The notes: generated by a model not told the origin, from the letters alone. DNA of 64,000 bases from Chloranthus sessilifolius (GCA_021018995.1 CM037591.1:70025901-70089900); one strand, 5' to 3'; numbered from the stretch's first letter, positions 11,227 to 22,651 are shown. Translations and numbers: made by a program.

Positions 11227-14200
11227 CACCCCCAAACCTAAGCTTTGCTAGTCCCTGAGCAAAGACAAAATTTAAAAATAGAATGAAAAGCCATTTTTGT
11301 AGGGAGCACAGTTGCATTTAGCATATGCAACAAGCCTTTTAAACCCCTAGGTGATCCCTAGTGGAGGAGTGAAGTCTCCTGAGGGTTTTCAGTGAAGGTA
11401 CCCACAAACTTCTCCAATAAATCGATTAAGATCAATGCGTTACATTAAAGCAAACTTTCATCCAATCAAATTATTCACACCTGCATCAGTCAGGTTGTAA
11501 GAAGATTTTCAAGAAAACATCAGTTCAAAACTAAAATTCTGCTGTAATTCATTTATCATTCACTCAGTTGCTGTCAAAAAGTTTTTACAAGAAAAATTAA
11601 TGAAAAGCTCGCCTTCTATTTGAAAATTCAGTTTTGATGTTACCCCAAATAATTTGATTTCAAACTCAACTCTCACCAAGGTTTTCACTCACCATACAAA
11701 TATGAGGGTTGCACTATTTCACACAGCTCAAGAGCAATTACAGTCCTCAAATAGGAATGTAAGCAGGAGCATAGGCATTGCTTTTTCAGTTCTGAATTTA
11801 CTACTTTTTTCACCATAGATTACACAAATCCTTATCTCCATGTGACAGCTCAATCCGTCATTGATCAGTAAGGACTTTAACTTGGGTTGTAATGTGGCTT
11901 ATGGGTGAAATTTATCAAGAATAAAGGGGTGGAATGGAGTTCAAAATTGAGAAGTCAGTCAAGGTAAGGAGGTGATAGACACACCTTCTTCAATTCAGCA
12001 CAATTTCATCTTCTTCTTTGAATTTTCAGAGCCAAAGTGGCCATCTTTTTCTCTTCCTTTTTCAAACTTCCAATGAAATGCCTTCTCTTTTTCTTTTTTT
12101 CTTTTTTTTTTTTTTAAATCAACATTGACTGGAATGCCACATTTCTTCTGCTGATACATCATTGCCTTCAATTATTTTTCTTTTTCTTTTACCAAACTGT
12201 TACCCAACTCACCTTTCTTCAGCTTTCTTTCCTTTACCTTCTGAATTCTCAGAGTGAGGGTTAGGCTAAATGAGGTTGATGAGGTTTCAAAGAAATCTTG
12301 GATTTATAAAGCTCAATTGGTGTGTATCAAGGGCAGTTTCAAAAGGTTGGGCTTTTTGAAGTTCAAACTGTCCAGAAGAAGGCCCTACATCATGTCTTTA
12401 ATATCATGATTGCTGTCAAGCTATTTTAACTTGGATATGTGTAACTTCTAGTGATAACAAACAGGTTCAAACAGTCCCTAGAGCAGAAAAAATTGCCAAT
12501 TCATACCTCCAAAGAATACATTTCAGCAGGCCCAAATCTCACTGGGTGTGGTTTTCTATCAAATTCTTGAGGTATATCATCACTGTTTTCTCTCTTTTTA
12601 GGTTTACTAAAACATCAATTTTTTTTTATTTTTTTTTTAGAAATTTTCTGACCTTCACTTCATGAAAGTATTAGAATTACACTAGAAATCTTCTTTTAAA
12701 AAGTTTGAACTTCCTCATTTTTCAAAACAACAGGTGTGAAATTACTTTGTTTTCAAAAATTCTGCTTGTCATAAGCTGCACCAAGCATTAACTTATTTTA
12801 TTGGCATCTCTACCACACCCCCAAACCTAAGATGAACATTGTCCTCAATGTTCTGGACAGTGAGAAACTAGGGGCAGTAGGGTGAAATGAGAAAGAAGAA
12901 AAAAGGAAAATATGAGCAGAAAAAATCTTAACTAAGGAGCAGAAAATACAAATGCAAAACAAAATACATGAATAGGGAAAATGGAAAAAATGATATACAA
13001 ATGCAGGAAATTACTGCTAAACTAGAAAAAATAGCAAAACAAATCTAGAAAAACTGAATGTATGAACAGAAAAAAGAAGAGTACTGTGAAGTAAATGAAA
13101 GGAAACTAACGCTAATAATAGAAAAAAATTTCAGATCCAAAAATAGAATTAAAAAATTAGGGAAAAAAAAAATAAAATTAGGAACCGAGTACTAAACTAC
13201 CAAAATGCAAAAAATTAGTAAAATTAAGACCTAAGAAAGAAAAATCAGCGATCTAAAAATAGAATTTTAAACTAAAATTCCTAAAATAAAAAAAATCCTA
13301 AAAGAAACTCTAAACCACCTGCGCCAAAAGAAACCCCCCTGCTGCTTGTGTGAGTATGAATCAATATGAATTTGAAATTGATGAAGCATGGGAGTACACA
13401 GTTAAAAATAGGATTCATACATAGCTGAGACCTATTTATGGAGCAGAAATCTTGTAGGAAAATAAAGTCAGTGGCTCCATTGAATACTCAAAAGAGCCTA
13501 TGAGCCACTGCTCATTATCCTACATGATGAAAAAATAAAAAAAAACATGATCTCAGCAGGTCCAAATGGGAAAATTGGATACAAACAAAGAAAAACAGCC
13601 CATCTAGAAGATATTTTTTTTTTTATGCTTTTATAATTTTTTATTTTATTTTATTTTATTTATTTGTTTTGGGTCAGCCCGGGGTCCATAAGAGCCCTTA
13701 TTTACTACTACTGAAAAAATAATAAGAAACAACTCAAAAAAATTCTAATTGTGTTTTCATTTTCTTTTATTTTTGTATTTGGTTTTATATAAAAAAATCA
13801 GCATGCCTAAAAGACAGCAGAAATTATAATCAAAACAAACATTAAACACAGCAGAACTGCTGGTTCTCAAGAATTTAAAAATAGAAAATGAATGCAAAGG
13901 AGAAGGGGATGCAAACTCAAGCAGATCGCTCAAATTTAGTCCAGATGCTCTTTGTTGACTTTGCTTGATCTGCAAAAATCCAAAATGCAGATACCTTATT
14001 CAAGTATATTGACAAAATAAAAGAAAAACTCGCTCGCCTAAATTTGACAAAAGACAAAAGAGTGGAAGAACATTTATTCAAATAACTAGAAGGCAAAGAA
14101 TAAAAACTCAGAAAAATAAAAAAAATTCTGCTGCAGTAAAACAGGTTTTCTATACAAAATTGCAGTAGACATTTAATCAAGCACTTGGAATGCAAAATGC

Positions 14201-14301
14201 AGGTTTAAAGCCAAAATTAAAATGAAAATCAAATCTACAAAATTGAAAAACTTAGGTCTACCAATTTTAAAATCTATTCCCCGGCAACGGCGCCAAAAAC
14301 T
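11227..14301 (-). mobile_element. Internal region of array unit 2, non-coding
   Basis: About 3.08 kb, near-identical to 6280-9347, including the polypurine tract (11227-11240), conserved block (11341-11388), second polypurine-like tract (about 12811-12828) and primer site (14278-14295). No protein-coding frame. The stretch 13925-14080 has many short losses at CAG/CTG sites compared with 4015-4180 and 8955-9125. Confidence 0.8.
14278..14295 (-). other. tRNA-Asp primer binding site, unit 3
   Basis: Perfect 18-base match to the tRNA-Asp primer site on the minus strand, six bases from the 5' LTR end at 14302. Confidence 0.9.
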
Positions 14302-16191
14302 TGTTGTTGCTTCTTAGTGTGCTTGATTTATTTGTGTTTCGAAAACAGGTTTGCAACTGCTAAGTTATAATGAATCTAGAACATTAAAAAGAGTAAAGAA
14401 ATATCAGCACAGATAGAAGCGAATTAGCCTGCAAGATCAGGGCCAATTGTAGCAAGTTTTAAATGTAAGTGAGTAAATGATTGTCCACAGGGAATTGATT
14501 TAAAATTTAAGATAAACCTTCAGATCTGAGCTACCAGATCTGACCTCTGATCCTATCTACAAAGCACATAAGATGGGAGGTTGAATTTGTCACATTAACT
14601 AAATGATAAAAGTAAAAATTAAAGTAAGTGATCCAGATCTGAGTTGGGGTAACGTTTGAGGTAAACTTATACAAAAAATGGAGAAGTAATATCTAACTTT
14701 GATTTGGTCCTTGAAATCTAATGAGAAAAACTGAAGCTCAGCAGAGGTGATCCAATCTTCATCTGGCTACAAGCACAGATGTAAGAGAGATAAATCTAAT
14801 TCAAGGATTAGGCTTACACTTATGGCTATGGTCTGTCCACTTTAATGGCCCCAAACCATCCAATAGTCTTTAATCCAAATCCTCGATTCAGAACAAGAAA
14901 CATCACTACAAATCTTTGTAGAGACTAGGTTACCAACACTAATTCTTACAGGATTAATGAATCAAGGGAAATTGCATGCAAAACAATGAATCTAAAGGAG
15001 TCTAATGTAATGAGGAGATCAGAGGGAACCCTTGACATGAGTCCAATGGAGAATGCATAGTTTACAGCAACCTTTTAAAATCTACCGTTACAATTACAGA
15101 GCACGGCTTAATAGCCCTCGGATTTGCAGTCTTGAATACAACTCTCTTTTGAATTATAGAAATATCTCACAGCTCCCAATTGCTAGTCAAAGTGAAGCTA
15201 TTACAGGGATTACAGACAAGCTATCTGGCTGGGAAATGGGGGAATAGGAATGAAACTCAAAATCTGGATACCCAAATTGGGCAAATGGTTCGTCTATTTA
15301 GAGTTTTCCCTAAGCCAGCTCAGATGTGTATCAACCAATCAGAATTGGATAGATCTGTATCAACCAATAGGAGTCGAGCACCAGGATCCAGATCTGTTCT
15401 GGCCAATCAGAACTGCTTGATCTGGTTCATCCAATCAGGAAACAGAGGCATCAATTCTGTTAGGAAATTCAAAAATTTGTTGGAACTTCTAGAAGTTCCC
15501 GCCAAGTAATTTCATCTTGGGGTGTTCACATGGGGTGGAATATGCCTTTGGTTCGTGCTCAGAATCTTCCAGAATGTCCTTGGGTTTTAAAATGCATTGG
15601 GACGCGTGCAACAGATTACTGAATTGGCCTTGTTAAAGCTGCGAATCTCCAGAATACCTTTTCGCAGAGCTTAAGGGCCTTTTCGTAAAGTGCTGTGACT
15701 TCTTAAGCTCTTTTCGCACAGATTGGAGACCTTTTCAAAAAGAACTGTAACTTCTGGAGATCTATTCACAAAGCTTGGGGACCTTTTCGCAAAGTTCAAT
15801 CTTCTCTTCGAGGAGTTCATATGCTCTTCGAAAGCTATGCCTGGAGTTTTAGTCCTTTTCGCAGAGTTCAAGGTTCTTTACGAAAAGTGCAGGTTCTTTG
15901 CGAAAAGAACTCTGTAGTGCATTTCTCTGTTCGAATTGTTCCCTGCTTCGCCTACAGGTCTTTGCCTCTTTACTTTAGACCTTTCAACAGCTGATGAGGT
16001 TGTTTCTTCACTTCCTTTCTTTGGACTGACATGGATTGTCATCTTTTTGGCACTTTTAAGCTGCTTTTATGGTTAAGCCTAACTTAATTGTTAGCTGCAA
16101 CATAGGCACTTAAAGCACTTATTTAGTTCTCTCAAGGGTCTATCAAGGCCCAGATTAAGGGGTGAAAAATGGTATTTTCCAGTTCTCAACA
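14302..16191 (-). repeat. 5' LTR of the array (unit 3)
   Basis: 1.89 kb, TG/CA bounded. Its right terminus TTCTCAACA at 16191 abuts foreign DNA, so this is the true 5' end of the inserted array. Motif cluster about 15655-15940, TATA-like box near 15294-15303. The five bases just outside, ACTTC (16192-16196), are the expected target-site duplicate. The matching copy cannot be checked because the left end is rearranged. Confidence 0.85.
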
Positions 16192-16548
16192 ACTTCTCAC
16201 CCTTTTATATTTATTTTCCACACTCCATCCATCCTCTCAACCCTTTCTGTATTTTAGAGGTTAGAATACTTAGAATAAGTGACCTTAAACTCCCCTCCTT
16301 TTAGGACTGCCAGATCTGTAGTCAGATCTGGAGGGACTACTAGAGATGGCTCCTTTGGAGATGTAGATCACCTTTCCTTGTGGGACAAACTTTTACTTAT
16401 CAAAACTTGCTATAATGGACCCTGTATCTTGCAGGTCTAGGATTTCTTAGTTGTGCTGATTCGATCCCTTGTTTTACTCATTCTTTGATTTTTAAATGAC
16501 TTTCACCACCAACCAATAATGTAAGCACACACTCAGAATCCGCCAACA
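16192..16548 (+). repeat. Partial D-family LTR (transcribed part), interrupted by the array
   Basis: Reverse-complement homology to about 30355-30738 of element D, including the block with CAGATCTG, TGTGGGACAAACT and a CAAAACTTGCTA stretch. It ends GAATCCGCCAACA, matching the D LTR end. The homology starts abruptly at 16192, so the array inserted into this older LTR. No primer site follows, so it was a 3' or solo LTR. Confidence 0.6.
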
Positions 16549-16723
16549 AGGTCCTCGTGGCTCTCTGTGTCCTTAAGGATCCGTCTCACCTCAAGAGTGG
16601 CACGCGGTCATGCAGCCTCTAGGCGCGCCTCCTCAAGTTGACGAACCTGCGTTACCACACCAAGTCAAAGAAAACCAATATATATATAAACATTTGTGAG
16701 AAAATTTTTTGAAAAGAAGAGAA

Positions 16724-17489
16724 TCATACTAGATCCACCCTCTCTCCAAGAAGGCGATCAACCGTCGTAGTGGTCACTGGATCAGCATGGGGCATCGAAG
16801 GAACAACAAATGTGGGCAGCTGCAATGCGAACAAGCAGATACATCAGAAAACATTATGACTAATATAATAACTATGACCACAATAACTAAAATATACCTG
16901 AGTAGGAATAGGAGTAGACGCCTGAGGAGGAGCCCCAGGAGCAAAGTTAGGAATGGCCTGCATAAAGATAACATTGACATACATAGAGCTTGTCAGACAT
17001 ATACAAACGAACAAAATAAAACACCAACAAACTACAAATCATACCTGGCTCTTCGGAAGTAGAGAAGTAGCAGTCGCCTCTCTCATATGGAGATCCTTGG
17101 GAAGATGGCACTGAGAAGATATCACGCATAATATCAACAAATTGTAAACTACATAAAAATCTATAACTTAAGAGTCTATAACGCATACCCAATGCTCTAG
17201 CTCGGATTGGAGCTGAACCATTGCCGGATCCTCTCGACTCGAAGAAGCAACTGAAGAGGAATCAAATGTCGGAGCAAAACCTCCAGCAACGTCCAGCTCT
17301 GTTCTCTGTAAGTACAAAGCAACACATCAGATTTAATAAAAATCCACCACTAAAATAAACACATTACCAACACTCACCAATCGATCAATCTTAGAACGTA
17401 GGCTAGCTGCCGCCTCTCGGTCAACTAGCTACTGACTATGATAGGTCTCAAGCAATGCTGCCTAACAAGCACCCTCTCTCTTTCTCAGT
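16724..17489 (-). pseudogene. PMD 3' exons 5-9
   Basis: Five small exons of 112, 117, 66, 60 and 96 bp, each bounded by GT/AG introns of 72-87 bp. Exon 5 reads as an Ala/Glu/Arg-rich coiled coil with two TAG stops where CAG is expected, and needs one extra base to join exon 4. Exons 6-9 are fully open and in frame, rich in Ser, Pro and Thr, and end at a TGA. Such a precise chain of small phase-0 exons is unusual inside retrotransposon debris. Confidence 0.6.
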
Positions 17490-17585
17490 CTAGCAAAAAA
17501 AAAAAAACAAGCACAACAAACAAAGCTATCATACAAGAACCACTAGAAATAGAAACAGACGAAACTCGTAGATAAATAAACCCAC

Positions 17586-18206
17586 CAGAGACCGCCGAGT
17601 CTCCACCAGCTGAACTCTCAGCTCATCCTCCGCTGCCCTAGCATGAGCCATCGAAGTAGTCAGGAGGCGTAACATCTCCTCATCAGGATAAGGAGCGCAC
17701 CCCATTTGCTCCATCAACCTATGAAGGGCATCCAACGCACCATTGATGCCCACAGTGAGATGGCCCTGCTCTAAGGCGGCCAATCTCTCCCTCAATGCCA
17801 ACGCTGACTTAGGACCACTTATCGTGAAAGAACCACTCCCATAAAAGGGTTGCATAAATAAGCACCCACCGCCTAGCATCCTGAACCATCTCACGAACTC
17901 TCGGGCATCTGCCTCATCGCATGCCCCGGTCACCCTAGTCCCCCCAGACCTAAAATCCTCCATCTGAATAGCCATCTTCTTCTTAAAGTTTTGGCCAAGG
18001 GAATCAGTCATCCTCTTTGCCACTCTCTGGCGAATCTCCAGAGGGACTCCCTGAGCGAGTCCCAGTAGCTGTACCACTAGAGATAGGTGGATCCTCTCCG
18101 CCTTCTCAAAATAATGGACCCATATGTCCACATCAAAGAAAGCCTAGCCAGACTGAATCACTGGCACATCGGGATCCTCCCCAACTGCATAGGGCCTCCA
18201 AATCCC
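17586..18206 (-). CDS. PMD exon 4, longest open segment
   Basis: 621 bp exon, open except for one TAG near its start (about 18147). It begins GIWRPYAVGEDPDVP after the acceptor TTTACAG and continues through a DIWVHYFEKAERIH segment and QLLGLAQGVP. These correspond to the PMD positions where a bulky hydrophobic run is followed by Arg-Gln-Phe-Gly and Gln-x-Ile-Pro. The second half is Ala/Leu/Glu-rich and probably coiled coil. It ends at the donor CTG/GTGGGT. An ATG at 18131 lies inside the exon and is not the gene start. The codons beyond the donor are intron. Confidence 0.7.
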
Positions 18207-18303
18207 CTGTAAACTAATAGGCAAACTTGTCAATAAATGCTAAAACTCGAGAAATAAAAACACCAAACCGAGAAAATGTAACAACAGTATAGACAACACC
18301 TAC

Positions 18304-18462
18304 CTGCCCAATGTGCATATCCTCAAAAAGACCTCTCGCGGTCTAAAGATCCGAAGACCAACGACGACAACCCAAATCCATCCTCCACACAGGCATCCTC
18401 GAAAACATGAATGTAATCTCCGTCGGGACCCATGGACGAAGAAAGGAAAAGTGATCATACGC
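18304..18462 (-). pseudogene. PMD exon 3
   Basis: 159 bp, 53 codons, phase 0 at both ends, with acceptor TTTTAG and donor CAG/GTAGGT. It begins AYDHFSFLRPW, matching the LWAWERFP-type segment that follows the core in PMD proteins, and has one TAG stop. The next exon continues GIWRPY, also family-typical. Confidence 0.7.
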
Positions 18463-18578
18463 CTAAAACTAGAGAGCAGAAAAAAAGAAATGCTGAATAG
18501 CTGCTATGACCAAAAGAGCAAAAAAATAAAAAAAGGGGAAAATCGAAGACATTATGACACCAATTAACTAAAACTCAC

Positions 18579-19298
18579 CTGGAGGAAGGGAAGGAAACCT
18601 CTGATCGTCGAGACACCTCACCCCCGACGATAAAGCTACTCATAGAGATGCGCCAATGCAGCCGCACCCCAAGCATAGGTCGGGACCCGATCCAAGTCCC
18701 TGGGAAGCATAAAAAATAACCCGGTGACACATCCCTGAGTTAAAGAAGAGAAGTACCGCACTAAAGAAATGCATCAACAATGCACGAAGCACCCTATCTG
18801 TAGCAAACCCCGGCTCAACCACGGGCCCTCCACCCGCCATCGCCATGCAACGCGCCTCGAAAGACACCCTCAGCTCCAAATGATGCCTCAGAGGGACGAA
18901 GCCACTAGCAAATGTGTCAAAGAACTAAGTGACCGGAACTACCCTTGGCCTCGATCTACTAGATCAATACGGGACACCTAAATCTCCTCGCACACCCCCA
19001 CATAATCTCTCACCATCTGCCTCGTAATCGGCTCACCCTCGAATTGAAAACCAGTGATGTGGACCTAGTCCTCTGGAGTCGACGGTAACATCCCAACTGG
19101 AAAGAGAAGCACCTGATGCTTCTCCCTCCACCTCCCCAGAATCACCGCGATTAGGGCACAGTAAACCTGAAAAGGCTCTAACTCCAGGATCGGCCCAAAG
19201 TTGAAAGACACCAACCACGCCCGCTAAAACTCCGGCAAGGCATGATACCAAGTTTGGGACTCAGCCCATGTCGAGCTGATAGCCAGCTGCGGAGGCTC
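18579..19298 (-). pseudogene. PMD core exon
   Basis: 720 bp, a multiple of three, between acceptor CGATAG and donor CAG/GTGAG. Reading from 19298: Trp-rich start, LELEPFQVYCALIAVILGRW, a Phe-Pro-Val-Gly stretch, FEGEPITRQMVRDY, then a shifted segment containing DRVLRALLMHFF, and finally DLDRVPTYAWGAAALAHLY back in the original frame. So at least two compensating indels lie between about 18715 and 18930. Several stops interrupt it (for example in the stretch 19065-19075). The order of motifs matches the PMD family as I know it. Confidence 0.75.
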
Positions 19299-19621
19299 CT
19301 ATCGAATGAAAAGTAAGCAAATGTATAATAAGACTAACACAGATACCTACAATGAGAGAGACAAGTAGACCTAGAGCTAAAAGCAAATAAAGTATATGAA
19401 AACAGACAAAAACAGTCCTTAACAAGCACACAAAATATGATAAGAACAATAAAATAGAAATGTGACCTATCATTAAATGAAGTCATGATGCATGAACGAG
19501 CACACAATCAATAATCAATGCAAGTTCAACATAAAGTAAAAGGGTTTTCTGATCCTAATAAGCCTATGTCACAACCTAAATGCTTAGAAAAGTGAAGGAA
19601 CTCTTGCTCACGGGTACCTAC

Positions 19622-19919
19622 CTGGCCTCGAGGGAAGAAATCCTCCAGCAGGAAGTGTGTGCGAGCCTGATGCTCCTCACCCTGACGCTTCTCATCCTCA
19701 GCTCTCTTAGCCTCATCCTTAGCTCTCTCAGCCTCACCCTCTACCTCATCCTCATCAGCTTCTTTGATCTTAGGAACCTCCTCACTGATCATCACCCCAA
19801 CCTCCTCCCAAGGCCCCCGCGACAGCCCGAGCCTCGGAAGCCTCACCTATCTCACCAATCATCAACAACTCCAACTTGGAGGTGGTGAAGTGTGGTCTAC
19901 CACTACCCTCAGACTGCAT
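19622..19919 (-). pseudogene. PMD exon 1
   Basis: Starts at an ATG (19917-19919) in the context of a short 5' leader and ends at the donor CAG/GTAGGT. The first half reads MQSEGSGRPHFTTS. After a one-base frameshift near 19790 it is an acidic, Lys/Glu/Ala-rich stretch, then HFLLEDFFPRGQ at the splice. The exon exits in phase 0, fitting exon 2. The start is inferred from position under the TATA box. Confidence 0.6.
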
Positions 19920-20088
19920 CCCAGAAGAAAGAATTCAAGAAACTAGAAAGAACACAAGAAACGGCACCTGAAACGGACGATCAGATCGCAAGATATCACG
20001 AAAACATGAAACTCAGAGCGTAAGAAGACAAGGAAACGGAGAATCAAAGAACAAAATGGATAGCTGGGAAGAATGAAAGAATTTTCAA

Positions 20089-20100
20089 GTATATATAGAG
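20089..20100 (-). promoter_or_regulatory. TATA box of the PMD gene
   Basis: Minus strand CTCTATATATACTT, about 170 bp upstream of the ATG. The same sequence context, with the downstream leader including GATATCTTGC, recurs at 34278-34286 and 41015-41023. Confidence 0.65.
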
Positions 20101-20321
20101 CGTGACTAAATTGTGCGCCTCGATTAGAGCGCGCAATGAAATTGCACACCATACTCCCCGCATGTAATCCGAATTACACACTCTCCTTTGAGCGCATAAT
20201 CAGATCGTCACCCGCTCAAACTAACCTGACGCCCCAGTTACACGCTCTGTATCAGACACGCATTTACATCACGCATCGGCAATATGGCGCGTAAATCCCA
20301 AAGGCCACCCGCACAGTGACT
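20101..20321. promoter_or_regulatory. CG-motif cluster upstream of the PMD gene
   Basis: Repeated elements of the type GCGCG/TAATT/GCAC (for example GAGCGCGCAATG, GCGCATAATC, GGCGCGTAAATC) directly upstream of the TATA box. Similar clusters are at 34290-34560, 41030-41390 and in the Tat-type LTR at 43735-44285. It is cut at 20321 by the truncated D-family LTR. Confidence 0.5.
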
Positions 20322-22651
20322 AAATAAAATACAAAAATTATGAGAAGTAAGCACGTTAAGCTAGAGTTAAAGTACAGATGTAACTCAGATTTAGTCTGTC
20401 TCTGCAGTGTTCCTTGCTGAGACGCTATTAAAAGCCTCAACAATGTAAATATATCTGATTTAACCCATGTCATTTGGGGCGCTCTTAGGGCTATACTCTG
20501 TCCACTCTAGTGGTCACAAGGTATCCGATAGAGTCTGCCAAATCTCATTGGTTAAAACAGACATTGCCAATCTAACACAGAGGAGTGGACTGATCATTCC
20601 CCCAGCCACTGGGCCAGATCAAGCCATGAACGCTATTGCAGCACTATGTAGTGTCAGTGCTACATGCTTCCCAGATCTACGCACAGACTTGGCTGACATC
20701 CACAGATATTCCAACCCATAAGATCCTAAGTGTTTTGCTAAGGCCAACTGCTCACTAGTGCCCATAAAAAGGACCAAGCAACAGGTTGAATAAGGCTTTA
20801 GATTTAGCTGGTCATTCCTACAAACGGCCTGTAATGACTCAGCCTCAAGCTGCAATTACTACAAAGAGATCAAATCTAACATCTGATGTCGGCTAGGTAA
20901 AACAGAGGGGAGCCAGTTCCTGTACAAACCTCCTTAGAGGCTCTAGAAGCTCATGTGCAGGGGAGAAGAATCCTTCTCAAACATGTGAATGGACACAACC
21001 TTAGGGCTATACTCTGTCCACTTGAATGGTCACAGGGTATCCCATTGGTCTATCCATACCACAGAGGCCTGAGAAAGAACATAAAAATTGCTACAACCAC
21101 CATGGTCGACAGGTCTCCGAGCTCCCTGGATCTCACTACAGATCCAGCATTGTTTTCCATGGGGCTATCAAACCAAGGGAAATCAGATGGTAAACAATAG
21201 ATCTACTAGAAACCAAATGGGCTAGTCCCAAATACATGGATCCTATAGACATCGAAAGAAATCATAAGATCTTTAGGTTCAATTAGGCATTAAAACGGCA
21301 ATCCATTGATGAACATAAAACTTACAATAAATTGTCTCCAGGGTGCAGCCTATACATAATTGCTCATCCACAATCCCAATGTATACTAAAAACCTATTAC
21401 AAACTAAAATAAAACTAAACCTAGTTGGTTATAGGGGGGTTAGCTAGCAAGTGCTGGGCTAAGAGAGAAGGAAAATAAGAAAAAGAGATGATCAAACCCT
21501 AACCCTAGCCTGTTGGAGCTCGTAGCCAACAGAGGATGAAGGAAAGATGAAAATAATAAACTCTATGTATAGCTTATATACTATGTCAAAACGGCCTTGG
21601 CTCTAAGGAGATTAACCCTAATTTTTCTAGTAGACATGGCACTTTTTCAACCCTTGGATGCCTGAAGATATACGCCTCAAAATCTGTGCCTCCGGAAGTG
21701 TACCCTAGCGTTGGGAAATTCCCAAAAGGTCCTTGAGTTAAAACTGAGAAGTGGAGAGCTCGAGCTTTGCAGGACTGGTATTTGCTTTTAGCCCATTCAC
21801 GTAGTTGCGTTGCCTTCGCAGAGTTATCTTTGGCTAGTGGGAAGTGCTTGCTTGCGCATTAGCTATTCATTTGATCGCGCAGTTCACTGGCGTTGCAATG
21901 CTGTCACGGAGATGATCTGGAGCGCCAGGATTTCTCTCTCAGTTGAGCTTCAGAAGCTCTCTCTCGCTAAGTACTCATGCAGTTATGCTCCTGTGCTCGC
22001 ATAGTCAATGGTAAGGCTTTAGAGTGCACGAGATCTGTGCGAAGAGAATTCTAGGCGTCTCTCTCTTCTAGAGCTATGCGAGAACTATGCGAGGTGACAA
22101 TTTGTTTAGTGTACATATGGACTCATTGTGTTCTTCGCACGGCTGCTTTGAGGCTTGATCTTTACAAGAGCTTCGTGACCACAAATTCTGGGCACTTTAT
22201 GTGAGATCTTCGCGAGGTCATTTCAACTGTCCTTCTGACTGCACGGAGTATCTGTGCGAGGGCCTCGTCCACTGCATCTTTAGCTTCGCGAGGAAGCTCC
22301 TCAACTCTGTGAGGTCTATCTTTTGCTGCTCTGATGCATTGCACTTGCTGTTGTTGCAGTCTCCTCCCTTCTCAGCTAACTTCATTCATCTACTAGACTT
22401 TGGTCCATGGTGATCAGCAACAATGAGTCATCATGGTGAGCACTACCAAGGTGTTCCATTAGGCCTTGTCTCAGCTGTCATCTTTGAGTATATTCTCTCT
22501 CTCTTTTGGGCCAAAAAGCAAGGAGTTTGTATTAAACTACATATTTTATTGTTAACTACATAACACACTTAACAAATGATTATTACTCTACTTCAAGGTC
22601 CACCGAAGGCTAAGTGAAGAGGTGGAAAGTGGTACTTTTCAGTGAATAACA
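20322..22651 (-). repeat. 3' LTR of element D, truncated
   Basis: Homologous to 30710-32971. It ends at GTGAATAACA (22651) beside the polypurine tract. The U5 end is missing: homology starts abruptly at 20322, beside the PMD promoter cluster. TATA box on the minus strand near 21573-21580, CG-motif cluster about 21770-22330, terminal hairpin at 22621-22644. Two partial repeats of a block with TTAGGGCTATACTCTGTCC occur at about 20487 and 21001. Confidence 0.8.
21770..22330. promoter_or_regulatory. D-family U3 motif cluster (3' LTR)
   Basis: A dozen or more copies of a CG-rich motif close to YTKCGCGAGG (for example CTTCGCGAGG, CTGTGCGAGG, TATGCGAGG), irregularly spaced, upstream in minus sense of the TATA box. 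Several sites that are CGCG in the 5' LTR are TGCG or CACG here, as expected from decay of methylated CG. Confidence 0.6.

Larger units (their letters stand above)
3908..16191 (-). mobile_element. Tandem non-coding Athila-like array (3 LTRs, 2 full internals)
   Basis: Minus-strand arrangement of leader fragment (3908-4415), LTR (4416-6279), internal (6280-9347), LTR (9348-11226), internal (11227-14301), LTR (14302-16191). The unit period is about 4.94-4.96 kb. Each LTR is followed, in minus sense, by a tRNA-Asp primer site, and each internal ends in a polypurine tract. There is no gag, protease or pol frame, so this is a large non-autonomous (LARD-like) family. Shared-LTR tandems usually arise by unequal recombination between LTRs. 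The right end is a clean LTR terminus at 16191. The left end is broken at 3908. Confidence 0.85.
16724..19919 (-). pseudogene. Plant mobile domain (PMD) protein gene, multi-exon, decayed
   Basis: A minus-strand gene with nine inferred exons: 19622-19919, 18579-19298, 18304-18462, 17586-18206, 17378-17489, 17189-17305, 17045-17110, 16898-16957 and 16724-16819 (stop TGA at 16724-16726). All introns have GT/AG ends and are 72-323 bp. The PMD family signature is visible: a Trp-Arg-Glu-Lys-His segment, FEGEPITRQMVRDY, and DLDRVPTYAWGAAALAHLY, then GIWRPY and a C-terminal coiled-coil-rich tail. PMD proteins include cellular MAIN/MAIL1, linked to silencing and genome stability, and many transposon-borne relatives. 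Several in-frame stops, mostly TAG, and a few frameshifts make it a pseudogene, yet exon phases are nearly intact, so decay is recent. Exon calls are mine by reading splice sites; no transcript was checked. Confidence 0.75.

Noticed and set aside
16787-17062. Plus-strand 91-codon frame
   Set aside because: Antisense to PMD exons 8-9 and their introns; no codon-like pattern of its own.
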